Below, piece by piece: positions 15,766 to 23,713 of a DNA stretch of 33,539 bases; position 1 is the first letter of the stretch, and the number at the start of each line of letters is the position of its first letter. The stretch spans positions 6,229-39,767 of the forward strand of contig NZ_LMKA01000070.1 of NCBI RefSeq assembly GCF_001421435.1. Reading direction: 5' to 3'. The stretch is from Chryseobacterium sp. Leaf201. GTDB taxonomy: Bacteria > Bacteroidota > Bacteroidia > Flavobacteriales > Weeksellaceae. The notes beneath the pieces are model-generated. The model searched no databases. It was not told the origin of the DNA and saw nothing but the letters and a program-made list of their open reading frames with translations. A program made the position numbers and the translations under genes.

Positions 15766-16422
15766 TTACCGGTGGTCAAAATGTTTTGCCAAACGGTCAC
15801 CCGAGAACTGGATGATAAAAACAATCGCAACCAGCAATCCTAAAACAAGATTCATAATCACGGCATCATAGCCGATATAACCGTACTGGTAACCGATTTG
15901 CCCCAGTCCGCCGGCGCCTACGGCACCACCCATCGCGGAATATCCCACCAGTGTAATCAGCGTAATCGTCGCATTATTGATCAGCGAAGGCAGGGCTTCC
16001 GGTAGTAAAACCTTTCGGATGATCTGAAAAGGAGAAGCTCCCAGTGCCCTTGCGGTTTCAATAAGGCCTGCGGGAACTTCCAGCAGACTGTTTTCCACCA
16101 GGCGGGCAATAAAAGGCGCAGCTCCCACGCTCAGAGGTACTAAAGCGGCATTGACACCGATGGACGTTCCGATCAGGCTCCTGGTAAAAGGAATCATCCA
16201 GACAATCAGGATAATAAAAGGAATTGAGCGGAAAATATTAACCAGAACCGATAAAATCCTGTTATAAATTCCATGTTCCAGCAACTGTCCTTTTCTGGTT
16301 AAAAACAATGAAATCCCGATCGGCAGTCCTAAAACAAAGCCGAAAAATCCCGATGCCAGGGTCATAAAAACCGTCTCCCAAATTCCCTTTGACAAAAGGG
16401 AAACCACTGTATCACTAAGCAT
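15766..16422 (-). CDS. metI: Methionine ABC transporter permease MetI
   Basis: 218 residues, the family's normal length, with five or six hydrophobic segments. The EAA-type loop that docks on the ATPase reads ASPFQIIRKVLLPEALPSL, followed by ITLITLVGYSAMGGAVGAGG, a signature of MetI permeases. It forms the inner-membrane channel for methionine. Its start overlaps the end of metN by 8 nt, implying translational coupling. Confidence 0.95.
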   Translation of the reverse strand: MLSDTVVSLLSKGIWETVFMTLASGFFGFVLGLPIGISLFLTRKGQLLEHGIYNRILSVLVNIFRSIPFIILIVWMIPFTRSLIGTSIGVNAALVPLSVGAAPFIARLVENSLLEVPAGLIETARALGASPFQIIRKVLLPEALPSLINNATITLITLVGYSAMGGAVGAGGLGQIGYQYGYIGYDAVIMNLVLGLLVAIVFIIQFSGDRLAKHFDHR

Positions 16423-17443
16423 AACCCCTTACCGTATTTTGAATTCTGTTCTGGTTAAAATAATAAATCGCCTGCTGGTTTTTCTCTTCATCACCCTTAA
16501 GCTGCAGCAGCAGTTTCCCGAAATTGGAATCGCCGAGGTACTCAACGTCCGCTTTCAGAAGTTTGTATGGGATTTTATATTGGTCATGCACTACCGAAAG
16601 CAGTTCTTCAACAGAGATATGTTCATTAAGCTCAACTTCCACCAGCGGAAATAATCCGGCCTGGGGTTCTTTTTGCATTTTTTTATTCAGTTCCTGGGGT
16701 ATGGTCATAACACCGGTATTTAAGAGTTGGTTGATCACAGGATGCTCTTTGTTCGAGATAATCTCGTTCAGCGTCCCTTTGGCTATAAGTTTTCCTTTGT
16801 CGATTACGGCTACATGGTTGCAGATCGCTTTAATCACTTCCATTTCATGCGTAATCAGCAGGATGGTAATTCCTGATCTCCTGTTAATGTCCCTCAGCAG
16901 TTGTAAGATGGATTGGGTGGTAGCAGGATCAAGCGCGCTGGTGGCCTCATCACAGAGCAGCAGGTAAGGGTCGTTGGCCAGTGCCCTGGCAATGGCTACC
17001 CTCTGTTTCTGTCCTCCCGAAAGGCTTCTGGGATAATCGCCTGCCTTGTCTTCAAGCCCTACGATTTTCAGCAGTTCATTTACTTTTTTACGGATTTCAG
17101 TTTTAGCCACATGATCCAGTTCCAGCGGAAGCGCAATATTTTCAAAAACCGTCCTTGAGGAAAGGAGATTAAAGTGCTGGAAGATCATTCCGATCTTTTT
17201 CCTTTCGCGGGCAAGCGGTCCGGCTTTCAGCGAGGTGAAATCTGTTCCGTTAATGATAATCTTACCGGCATCCGGCCTTTCAAGGAGGTTTACTGTACGG
17301 ATCAAAGTGCTTTTCCCTGCCCCGGAGAACCCGATAATCCCGACAATATCGCCCTGTTCAACCGAAAGGCTTACCTCATCCAGCGCTTTGAAAGGCTGTT
17401 TCTTTTGGTAAAAGGTTTTTGAAATATTCTTTATTTCGATCAT
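16415..17443 (-). CDS. metN: Methionine ABC transporter ATPase MetN
   Basis: 342 residues. Walker A is GFSGAGKST, the ABC signature is LSGGQKQRVAIARAL, and Walker B is LLLCDEATSALD with the switch His in LLITHEM. A C-terminal NIL domain (about 265-340), which binds methionine and inhibits transport when the cell is replete, begins near LFPLVEVELNEHISV. It is the first gene of the met unit. Transcripts reach it only after passing a leader ORF and an intrinsic terminator 25-52 nt upstream, so attenuation is likely, with NIL feedback as a second control layer. Confidence 0.96.
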   Translation of the reverse strand: MIEIKNISKTFYQKKQPFKALDEVSLSVEQGDIVGIIGFSGAGKSTLIRTVNLLERPDAGKIIINGTDFTSLKAGPLARERKKIGMIFQHFNLLSSRTVFENIALPLELDHVAKTEIRKKVNELLKIVGLEDKAGDYPRSLSGGQKQRVAIARALANDPYLLLCDEATSALDPATTQSILQLLRDINRRSGITILLITHEMEVIKAICNHVAVIDKGKLIAKGTLNEIISNKEHPVINQLLNTGVMTIPQELNKKMQKEPQAGLFPLVEVELNEHISVEELLSVVHDQYKIPYKLLKADVEYLGDSNFGKLLLQLKGDEEKNQQAIYYFNQNRIQNTVRGYA

Positions 17444-17460
17444 GTTCTGAAAATTCTGTT

Positions 17461-17495
17461 AAATAAAAAAGGCTTTACAACGTGGTAAAGCCTTT
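17461..17495 (-). terminator. Attenuator-type terminator just upstream of metN
   Basis: On the minus strand AAAGGCTTTAC (17495-17485), loop CACGTT, then GTAAAGCCTTT (17478-17468) followed by TTTATTT. The 11-bp stem with U-run is a complete intrinsic terminator lying between the leader ORF and metN, where it makes sense only as a regulated one. An alternative pairing is possible: GGCT (17525-17522) and TTAC (17517-17514) in the end of the leader can pair with the 3' arm GTAAAGCC, with a 4-nt bulge. Confidence 0.75.
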
Positions 17496-17519
17496 AAATA
17501 TGTCATAATAAAAGTAAGG

Positions 17520-17624
17520 TCAGCCACTAAAATTCACATACCAAGGCATACAGCAATACATCATCATATGATTGATGTTCCTGTTCTTCATTGATGGATA
17601 TCTGAATTCTGATTTCAATTTCAT
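17520..17624 (-). CDS. Met/Cys-rich leader peptide upstream of metNIQ
   Basis: 34 codons from ATG at 17624 to TGA at 17520. The C-terminal half reads HMMMYCCMPWYVNFSG, so six of 34 residues are Met and two adjacent ones Cys, far above chance. AAGGA lies just before the ATG, and a TATCTTTG promoter element lies 22 nt upstream. The AUG-AUG-AUG codons sit in the 3' arm of an imperfect palindrome (17558-17578). The TGA lies 24 nt before the terminator stem. This arrangement fits classical attenuation: ribosomes starved of methionyl-tRNA stall on the Met run and let an antiterminator form. The peptide is recognised by eye only, not from a known family. Confidence 0.6.
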   Translation of the reverse strand: MKLKSEFRYPSMKNRNINHMMMYCCMPWYVNFSG

Positions 17625-17645
17625 TTCCTTATTTAATTATGACCG

Positions 17646-17690
17646 CAAAGATAGAACATAAATTTAATTAGTCCACTAAAAAAGTAGACT
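17646..17690 (-). promoter_or_regulatory. met leader promoter and upstream imperfect palindrome
   Basis: TATCTTTG on the minus strand (17653-17646) matches TAnnTTTG. Upstream, AGTCCACT (17670-17677) and AGTAGACT (17683-17690) form an inverted repeat with seven of eight matches around AAAAA. It overlaps where the -33 region would lie, so a regulator may bind there. No clear TTG -33 is visible. Confidence 0.45.
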
Positions 17691-17920
17691 TTTTATTGAT
17701 CATCCGTAATTTTGATATTTAAATGAATGATTTTCAATGAAATAAATTTTACTGGAGATCGGATATCTTCCGTTTCTTTCTGTTTAGTCTGAATTTTTAT
17801 CGTTTACCGTTCAATTCAGGCATCCGGTTTACCTTATGATGCCAGGCAGAAAATATCATAGATCATGAAACGGTTTTAATAAAGGTGTTAATTTTACCCT
17901 GTTAATTAAAAATCAAAACA
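17691..17920. other. Divergent intergenic region, met leader to GNAT gene
   Basis: AT-rich. I see no gene, RNA or repeat in it beyond the promoter noted at 17646-17690. Confidence 0.5.
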
Positions 17921-18217
17921 ATGGAAAAAACAGCAGTAGTTTTAGGAAATGTAAAAGGAGAAGTTCAGCTTTTCTCGGACGACAACAAGGCCGGGAAAAT
18001 GGATATTTCTGTCATCGGCGAAAAGTTAACCGTCTATCATACGGAAGTCGATCCTGCATATGAAGGAAAAGGATTTGCGAAATTACTGCTCGGGCAGCTG
18101 GTTTCCTATGCCAGGGAAAACAACCTGAAGATTGTTCCTTTATGTCCTTATGTCCACGGGCAGTTTAAGCGCCACCCTGAAGAATACAATGACATCTGGT
18201 TCAGGGAAACGATCTAG
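17921..18217 (+). CDS. Small GNAT-like N-acetyltransferase (YidJ/Acetyltransf_CG type)
   Basis: 98 residues, a minimal GNAT fold. The central strand ending YHTEVDPAYEGKGFAKLLLGQLV carries the acetyl-CoA loop (EGKGFAK). The C-terminal part LCPYVHGQFKRHPEEYND is typical of the short Acetyltransf_CG family, with the Cys (LCPY) and Gly pair used for the family name. The natural substrate of these proteins is not known. It is a single gene with 170 bp before the antiporter gene. Confidence 0.85.
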   Translation: MEKTAVVLGNVKGEVQLFSDDNKAGKMDISVIGEKLTVYHTEVDPAYEGKGFAKLLLGQLVSYARENNLKIVPLCPYVHGQFKRHPEEYNDIWFRETI

Positions 18218-18386
18218 GCAATATGAATTTTTGTTAAGGATCAACAGATCGGCTGACTTTTAACGTTACTTTGAAAGGTTGATAACCGTTCATAATCTCT
18301 GATTCTCAATTACATTCATCTTAATTGAACTCAGGATATCAGGTGATTGATCATGAAGAATCCGATATAATAAAACAAAACAAACC

Positions 18387-19997
18387 ATGCACGAAAAACT
18401 TCTTTTAATCCTCGGGCTTTTGCTGATTGTCATGATGCTGGTCATGCTGGCTCAGCGCATTAAAATTGCCTACCCGATATTCCTGGTTCTGGCAGGATTG
18501 GGCATCAGTTTTATTCCGGGTGTGCCTGTCCTGAAAATGGATCCGGAGATCATATTTTTAATCTTCCTGCCGCCGCTTTTATACGAAGCAGCCTGGTATA
18601 CTTCCTGGAATGATTTCTGGAAATGGAAGCGCACCATCGGATTGCTGGCTTTCGGGCTGGTCTTTCTCACTTCGCTGGTGGTAGCGTATGCATCACAGGC
18701 CCTGATTCCGGGCTTTACGCTGGCATTGGGATTTCTGTTGGGAGGGATTGTTTCACCACCCGATGCCGTAGCAGCCACCACCGTTTTAAAAGGATTAAAA
18801 GTTCCCAAACGTACCCTGGCCATGCTGGAAGGCGAGAGCCTCATCAATGACGCTTCCTCCCTGATCGTCTTCAGGTTCGCACTGGCTGCCGTGATGACCG
18901 GCATGTTCTCTATGCAGGAAGCTACGGGACAGTTCTTCATGGTTGCCGGGATGGGAATTGTCGTGGGAATTGTGGGTGCTCATATTTTTTATGCCATACA
19001 CCGCTTTCTTCCGACCACACCGGCAATTGACGCGGCTTTAACGGTGATGACGCCTTATGTTTTATTCCTTTCCGCAGAACATTTTCATTTTTCAGGCGTG
19101 ATGGCCGTGGTGAGCGGCGGGCTGTTCATGTCTTTCCGTTCCCATGAGATTTTCAAGACCGGAACTACGAGGGTGAATATGACCGGAGTCTGGAATACTT
19201 TGATCTTCGTCATGAATGCCCTGGTTTTTATATTGATCGGCCTCGAGCTTCCTGAAATCATCAGCGGACTGGGTGAAACTTCTTTGATGGAAGGGATTAA
19301 GTACGGTCTGATCATCAGTTTTATCGTTATCGTGGTCCGGCTGTTATGGATTTATCCGGTCGCCCACATCCCGAGATGGCTGAGTAAAAAAATAAGGCAG
19401 GACCCGAGCCCGGGATGGAAAAACCCGCTGATCATAGGCTGGGCAGGCATGCGGGGTGTAGTTTCGCTGGCTACGGCACTGTCCATACCGGTTATGATGA
19501 ACGAACAGTCGGAATTTCCTCTGCGGAACCTGATCATCTTCATTACGTTTGTCGTTATTTTCGTAACACTGGTTTTTCAGGGACTTACGCTTCCGCTGAT
19601 TATTAAATTGGTAAACATCGGGGAACTTGATCCTGTCCTGCCTTCGCACGAACAGCAGGCTGGAATCCAGATCAGGCTCGATCATCTTGCCGTCAGCCGG
19701 ATCAATGAAAAATATGCATCCGTATTACAGACCAACAGCCTGGTGGAGAACCTCAAAAATACTCTGGAAAATGACATCATGCTTCATCAGAGCCATCTCA
19801 GTTCGATAGAGCAGTGCACCAACAGGAAAAATGACCTCAGAGAATACCACCAGATTATGCTTGACATCTTTGCCCTGCAGCGAAAAGAATTATTCGCCAT
19901 GAAACGCAGCAAACAGTTCAGTGATGATGAAATCCGCAAAGCCGAATCCCAGCTGGACCTGAATGAGCTGAAGATTACGGGGAATAAGCATTTGTAA
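18387..19997 (+). CDS. CPA1-family Na+/H+ antiporter
   Basis: 536 residues with about 12 transmembrane helices in the first 410, then a cytoplasmic helical tail of about 125 residues. Diagnostic segments are FLPPLLYEAAWYTSW, GGIVSPPDAVAATTVLKGL, the ion-binding EGESLINDASSLIVFR (ND pair) and GWAGMRGVVSLATALSIP. These place it with bacterial NhaP/YjcE-type exchangers that export Na+ (or K+) for protons at the inner membrane. It stands alone with no obvious partner. Confidence 0.93.
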   Translation: MHEKLLLILGLLLIVMMLVMLAQRIKIAYPIFLVLAGLGISFIPGVPVLKMDPEIIFLIFLPPLLYEAAWYTSWNDFWKWKRTIGLLAFGLVFLTSLVVAYASQALIPGFTLALGFLLGGIVSPPDAVAATTVLKGLKVPKRTLAMLEGESLINDASSLIVFRFALAAVMTGMFSMQEATGQFFMVAGMGIVVGIVGAHIFYAIHRFLPTTPAIDAALTVMTPYVLFLSAEHFHFSGVMAVVSGGLFMSFRSHEIFKTGTTRVNMTGVWNTLIFVMNALVFILIGLELPEIISGLGETSLMEGIKYGLIISFIVIVVRLLWIYPVAHIPRWLSKKIRQDPSPGWKNPLIIGWAGMRGVVSLATALSIPVMMNEQSEFPLRNLIIFITFVVIFVTLVFQGLTLPLIIKLVNIGELDPVLPSHEQQAGIQIRLDHLAVSRINEKYASVLQTNSLVENLKNTLENDIMLHQSHLSSIEQCTNRKNDLREYHQIMLDIFALQRKELFAMKRSKQFSDDEIRKAESQLDLNELKITGNKHL

Positions 19998-20352
19998 CCA
20001 CAGTTAAAGATGTAGACGATAAGTTTTTGATTTGTTCTGAATAGATGCTAACCTGAGGAACTTATTAAATTTTAACCCTGAAAAAGAGTAGGCATAGTCA
20101 AATATTCAGTCATTAAAATTTTAGATTTAATGATAAGCTGCAGGCAGGAAATATGAGTTAAAAAACCTTTGATTTTCATTCTTTTGAGAACTTCTATTTT
20201 CTGATAATTATGATTGTCCGGATCGCTTATGTAGATAACAGGGTTAAACTTAACTGTCTTAAATAAACTCAGGATCATTTTTAAAACGCCTGCAAATAGT
20301 TTTATTAAAAAAAAATCCCGAATTTTGCCCTCTTCAAAATCCCGAGACCTTC
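19998..20352. other. Intergenic region before topB
   Basis: 355 bp. A 68-codon minus-strand ORF (20072-20278, starting MILSLFKTVKFNPVIYISD) has slight coding character but no family, promoter or neighbour support, so it is not called. ATCCCGA occurs twice (20316 and 20339 regions), bracketing a promoter-like GAATTTTG just before topB. Confidence 0.45.
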
Positions 20353-22473
20353 ATGAAACTTTGTATTGCCGAAAAACCCAGTGTTGCCAGAGATATTGCC
20401 AAAGTATTGGGTGCCACCATGCCCAAACAGGGCTATATGGAAGGCAACGGCTACTGCGTGACCTGGACGTTCGGGCATCTCTGTACTTTAAAGGAACCCC
20501 ATGATTACGGTCCGCAGTTCAAATCCTGGAACCTTTTTCTGCTGCCGATTATTCCCGGGAATTTCGGAATCAAATTAATTCCGAACAAAGGCGTTGAAAA
20601 CCAGTTTAAAGTAATTGAACGCCTGGTGGAAGAATGTGATGAGGTCATCAACTGCGGGGATGCCGGCCAGGAAGGGGAGCTGATTCAGCGATGGGTACTG
20701 CAGAAAGCAAAATGCACCAAACCGGTGAAGCGACTGTGGATTTCGTCCCTGACGGAAGAAGCAATCAAAGAAGGTTTTGAAAATTTAAAACCGGCGGAAG
20801 ACTATAAAAACCTGTATCTCGCAGGCAATGCCAGAGCGATAGGCGACTGGCTGCTGGGCATCAACGCCACCCGTCTGTTTACGAAAAAATTCGGGGGAAA
20901 TAAAGCGGTCCTTTCCATCGGAAGGGTGCAGACCCCGACGCTGGCCATGCTCGTTCAGCGCCAGAAAGAAATCGATATTTTTACCGTTGAAGAATATTGG
21001 GAACTGAAAACCCGGTACCGTGACGTTCTGTTCACCGCAGCAATTGACCGTTTAAAAACACGTGAACGGGCCGAAAAAGGACTGGAATACCTGAAGGAAA
21101 ATATTTTTGAAATTGTTTCTTTTGAAATCAAGGAAGGAAAAGAAAAAAATCCTAGGCTGTTTGACCTGACCGGCCTTCAGGTGGAAGCCAATAAAAAGTA
21201 CGGCTATTCTGCAGAGAGTACCTTAAATTACATCCAGAGCCTGTATGAGAAAAAGCACGTCACCTATCCGCGTGTGGATACCACCTACTTATCAGAAAGC
21301 CTGTATCCGAAGATTGAAGGGATCCTGAGAAAAATGAGCTTTTATCAGGAACTTATCAGCCCGTTATTGCAGGCACCGATTCCAAAATCCAAAGTGGTGT
21401 TTGATGATGCGAAAGTAACCGATCACCACGCCATCATCCCGACCGAAGTGCCACCGTCCCAGAACCTCAGCAGGGAAGAAAAACTGATTTATGACCTCGT
21501 GGCCAAGCGGTTTATTGCCGTATTTTATCCCGAATGTAAAATTTCAAATACTTTGGTGGAAGGAAAAGTGGGGACCATTCCGTTTAAGACGAGCGGAAAG
21601 CAGATCCTGGAACCGGGCTGGAGAGCAGTGTATGCCAAAGAACCCAAAGAAGAGCCCGCCGATAAGGAAAAAGACAGGGAAGAAGAACAGAGCATTCCTG
21701 AATTTACGGTGGGAGAGTCCGGGCCTCATGATCCGATAATCCATCAGGGAAAAACGTCGCCGCCGAAACCGTATACGGAAGCTACGCTGCTGAGGGCCAT
21801 GGAAACCGCCGGAAAACAGGTGGAAGATGAAGAGCTGCGTGAAATGCTGAAAAACAACGGTATCGGAAGACCATCTACCCGGGCCAATATCATTGAAACG
21901 CTTTTCAAACGGAAGTACATTGAAAAGAAACGGAAAAACCTGATTGCCACGCAGACCGGCATCCAGCTGATTGATACCATTGAAGATGAACTGCTGAAAA
22001 GTCCGGAACTGACGGGTGAATGGGAATCCAAGCTCCGCAGGATTGAAAGCGGCGACTATGAAGCCAACCAGTTCAAGGAAGAACTGATCCGTATGGTAAC
22101 GGAACTGACTGATAAAGTGGTGTACGGGAAAGGGAAAGTAATCACCTTACAGGAAGAAAAGCCTGAAGCCGAAAAGAAAAAACGCGAACCGGCAGTAAAG
22201 AAAGAACTGCAGTCGTGGGAAGAGACCCAGTGCCCGAAATGCAAAACGCACCACCTGATCAAAGGAAAAACAGCTGTCGGGTGTTCAGATTTTAAAAACT
22301 GCGGCTTTAAGGTCATGTTTGAAGTTTTCGGTAAAAAGATCTCGGATAAGCAGCTGATGGATCTGGTATTAAAAGGGAAAACCTCAAAACTGAAAGGCTT
22401 CAGCGCACATCCTGAAAGCCTGACGGAAGGCGTACTGGCTTTAAGTGAAGACTTCAATATTACGCTTGCTTAA
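20353..22473 (+). CDS. topB: DNA topoisomerase III (type IA)
   Basis: 706 residues. The N-terminal TOPRIM domain (1 to about 135) begins MKLCIAEKPSVARDIAKVLG and has the acidic motif GDAGQEGE (D103), where the common Arg of DREGE/GREGE is Gln. The type IA core follows, with LSIGRVQTPTLAML and the catalytic Tyr305 in VTYPRVDTTYL. A DHHAIIPTE segment and a GIGRPSTRANIIE stretch are also typical. The C-terminus holds a zinc-finger-like topoisomerase repeat (CPKC, then a C-x5-C pair). It relaxes and decatenates DNA by single-strand passage. The ATG is the first of a clean ORF. No conjugation genes are nearby, so it reads as chromosomal. Confidence 0.95.
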   Translation: MKLCIAEKPSVARDIAKVLGATMPKQGYMEGNGYCVTWTFGHLCTLKEPHDYGPQFKSWNLFLLPIIPGNFGIKLIPNKGVENQFKVIERLVEECDEVINCGDAGQEGELIQRWVLQKAKCTKPVKRLWISSLTEEAIKEGFENLKPAEDYKNLYLAGNARAIGDWLLGINATRLFTKKFGGNKAVLSIGRVQTPTLAMLVQRQKEIDIFTVEEYWELKTRYRDVLFTAAIDRLKTRERAEKGLEYLKENIFEIVSFEIKEGKEKNPRLFDLTGLQVEANKKYGYSAESTLNYIQSLYEKKHVTYPRVDTTYLSESLYPKIEGILRKMSFYQELISPLLQAPIPKSKVVFDDAKVTDHHAIIPTEVPPSQNLSREEKLIYDLVAKRFIAVFYPECKISNTLVEGKVGTIPFKTSGKQILEPGWRAVYAKEPKEEPADKEKDREEEQSIPEFTVGESGPHDPIIHQGKTSPPKPYTEATLLRAMETAGKQVEDEELREMLKNNGIGRPSTRANIIETLFKRKYIEKKRKNLIATQTGIQLIDTIEDELLKSPELTGEWESKLRRIESGDYEANQFKEELIRMVTELTDKVVYGKGKVITLQEEKPEAEKKKREPAVKKELQSWEETQCPKCKTHHLIKGKTAVGCSDFKNCGFKVMFEVFGKKISDKQLMDLVLKGKTSKLKGFSAHPESLTEGVLALSEDFNITLA

Positions 22474-22634
22474 TTTGAGTATTTACATGCGCGACGCCAG
22501 GCTGAACTTTTGTAAAGGAGTTCGAAAAATTGTTTGTACATCAATAAAGACGATGCTTTAACCTGTCTTTGTTGTTAGTTATTTATTTACGGTTTATCTG
22601 CAGATCCGTAAAATCATTTTTAAAAATTTGTATT

Positions 22635-22642
22635 TACATTTG
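22635..22642 (+). promoter_or_regulatory. -7 element of thioesterase gene
   Basis: TACATTTG, exact TAnnTTTG followed by CAG, 16 nt before the ATG at 22658. Confidence 0.5.
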
Positions 22643-22657
22643 CAGTAAACAAAAACA

Positions 22658-23080
22658 ATGACGCCCGAAAAAAAGCAACTCATCACCGGCAGTTTCAGCC
22701 GTTCCGAAACCCTGCAGTTCTACAAAGCAGAATTACTGGAAGTGGAAACCGGATTTATCTCAATTAAAATCCCGAAAATGGAAATGATGACCCGGAAAGC
22801 CGGAATGTTCAACGGTGCCATGATTGCTTCCCTGGTAGATGTCTCTTCAGGATATGCAGCCGTAAGCCATTATGAAGAAGACTGTTATGTGGTTACGGTA
22901 GAGCTGAAAGTCAATTATCTGAGGCCTGCCATGGGCGATGCTTTAGTCTCAAAGTCTTACGTGGTAAAAGGCGGCGCTAAAATCAGCGTGATCAGGACAG
23001 AAATTTATACCGTTGATGAAAACGGAGCTTCAGAAAGCCATGTGGCCACTTCACTGGTGACAATGATGAAAATAAAATAG
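22658..23080 (+). CDS. PaaI-family hotdog thioesterase
   Basis: 140 residues of the single hotdog fold. The catalytic helix region reads FNGAMIASLVDVSSGYAA, with the Asp typical of 4HBT/PaaI thioesterases, followed by the strand VVTVELKVNYLRPA. It should hydrolyse acyl-CoA or aryl-CoA thioesters in the cytoplasm; the acyl group is not predictable. No phenylacetate genes are adjacent. It has its own promoter and is not tightly linked to neighbours. Confidence 0.88.
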   Translation: MTPEKKQLITGSFSRSETLQFYKAELLEVETGFISIKIPKMEMMTRKAGMFNGAMIASLVDVSSGYAAVSHYEEDCYVVTVELKVNYLRPAMGDALVSKSYVVKGGAKISVIRTEIYTVDENGASESHVATSLVTMMKIK

Positions 23081-23151
23081 TCTTGTTCCTCTGTGTTAAG
23101 TGGAATATGTTTTGTACAGCAACACCTTATAAACATTAAAAAAATCAAATT

Positions 23152-23496
23152 ATGAACTTAATTATCCGGCTGCTCATTACAGCCATTGTCGCCTATCTTC
23201 TGACCATGATTTTACCGGGCGTTCATTTTACAGGATTCGGAGGAGCGATTATCTTTTCCATTGTCTTAGGAATTCTCAACCTGATTGTAAAACCGGTGCT
23301 GAAACTTTTCGGCCTCCCTTTAACCATCATCACTTTAGGCCTGTTTACATTGGTCATTAATGCCATCATCATTCTTATTGCCGATTATCTTATTGACAGT
23401 ATGGTGGTTGACGGATTCTGGTGGGCGCTGATCTTCAGTATTCTGCTTTCGGTTATTACTTCCCTTGCGAATTCGATGTTCTCAGACGGAGATTAA
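23152..23496 (+). CDS. YvlD-like membrane protein (Phage_holin_4_2 family)
   Basis: 114 residues forming four hydrophobic helices. The conserved pattern LGILNLIVKPVLKLFGLPLTIITLGLF is typical of the family named after phage holins but widespread in bacterial chromosomes and not shown to lyse cells. Nothing else phage-like is nearby. The role is unknown; some homologues belong to envelope stress regulons. It is followed by a hairpin terminator. Confidence 0.88.
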   Translation: MNLIIRLLITAIVAYLLTMILPGVHFTGFGGAIIFSIVLGILNLIVKPVLKLFGLPLTIITLGLFTLVINAIIILIADYLIDSMVVDGFWWALIFSILLSVITSLANSMFSDGD

Positions 23497-23527
23497 AAAA
23501 GGAATATATTTAAAAATGATATCAGTA

Positions 23528-23555
23528 AAGAGTGGACTTAAGTTCGCTCTTTTTT
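23528..23555 (+). terminator. Terminator after the YvlD-like gene
   Basis: AAGAGTGGACTT pairs with AAGTTCGCTCTT (23540-23551) including two G-U pairs, followed by a T run. Confidence 0.6.
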
Positions 23556-23642
23556 CATTTCAGGATGTGGAGCTTCTGTCAGGTATCTATCAAAATTCGG
23601 GCATCATCAGTAAAATAGATGATCTCATAATGTAAAAATAAG

Positions 23643-23650
23643 TAACTTTG
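23643..23650 (+). promoter_or_regulatory. -7 element of S9 peptidase gene
   Basis: TAACTTTG, exact TAnnTTTG. It overlaps the TTG at 23648 that would otherwise extend the peptidase ORF, so translation must start further downstream. Confidence 0.5.
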
Positions 23651-23713
23651 AGCCTCTTTGGAATAAATGAGAACATGAAGCTGATTTATGTTCCTAAAAA
23701 TGAATATCAACAT

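Noticed and set aside
17444..17700. SAM riboswitch upstream of metN
   Set aside because: I could not find the conserved SAM-I or SAM-II pairing pattern; the leader ORF plus terminator explains the region better. A covariance-model scan would settle it.
20072..20278. 68-codon minus-strand ORF before topB
   Set aside because: Weak coding character only, no promoter or family; left as possible but unsupported.
23152..23496. Prophage remnant suggested by a holin-named family
   Set aside because: The Phage_holin_4_2 family is mostly chromosomal YvlD-type membrane proteins and no other phage gene is nearby.
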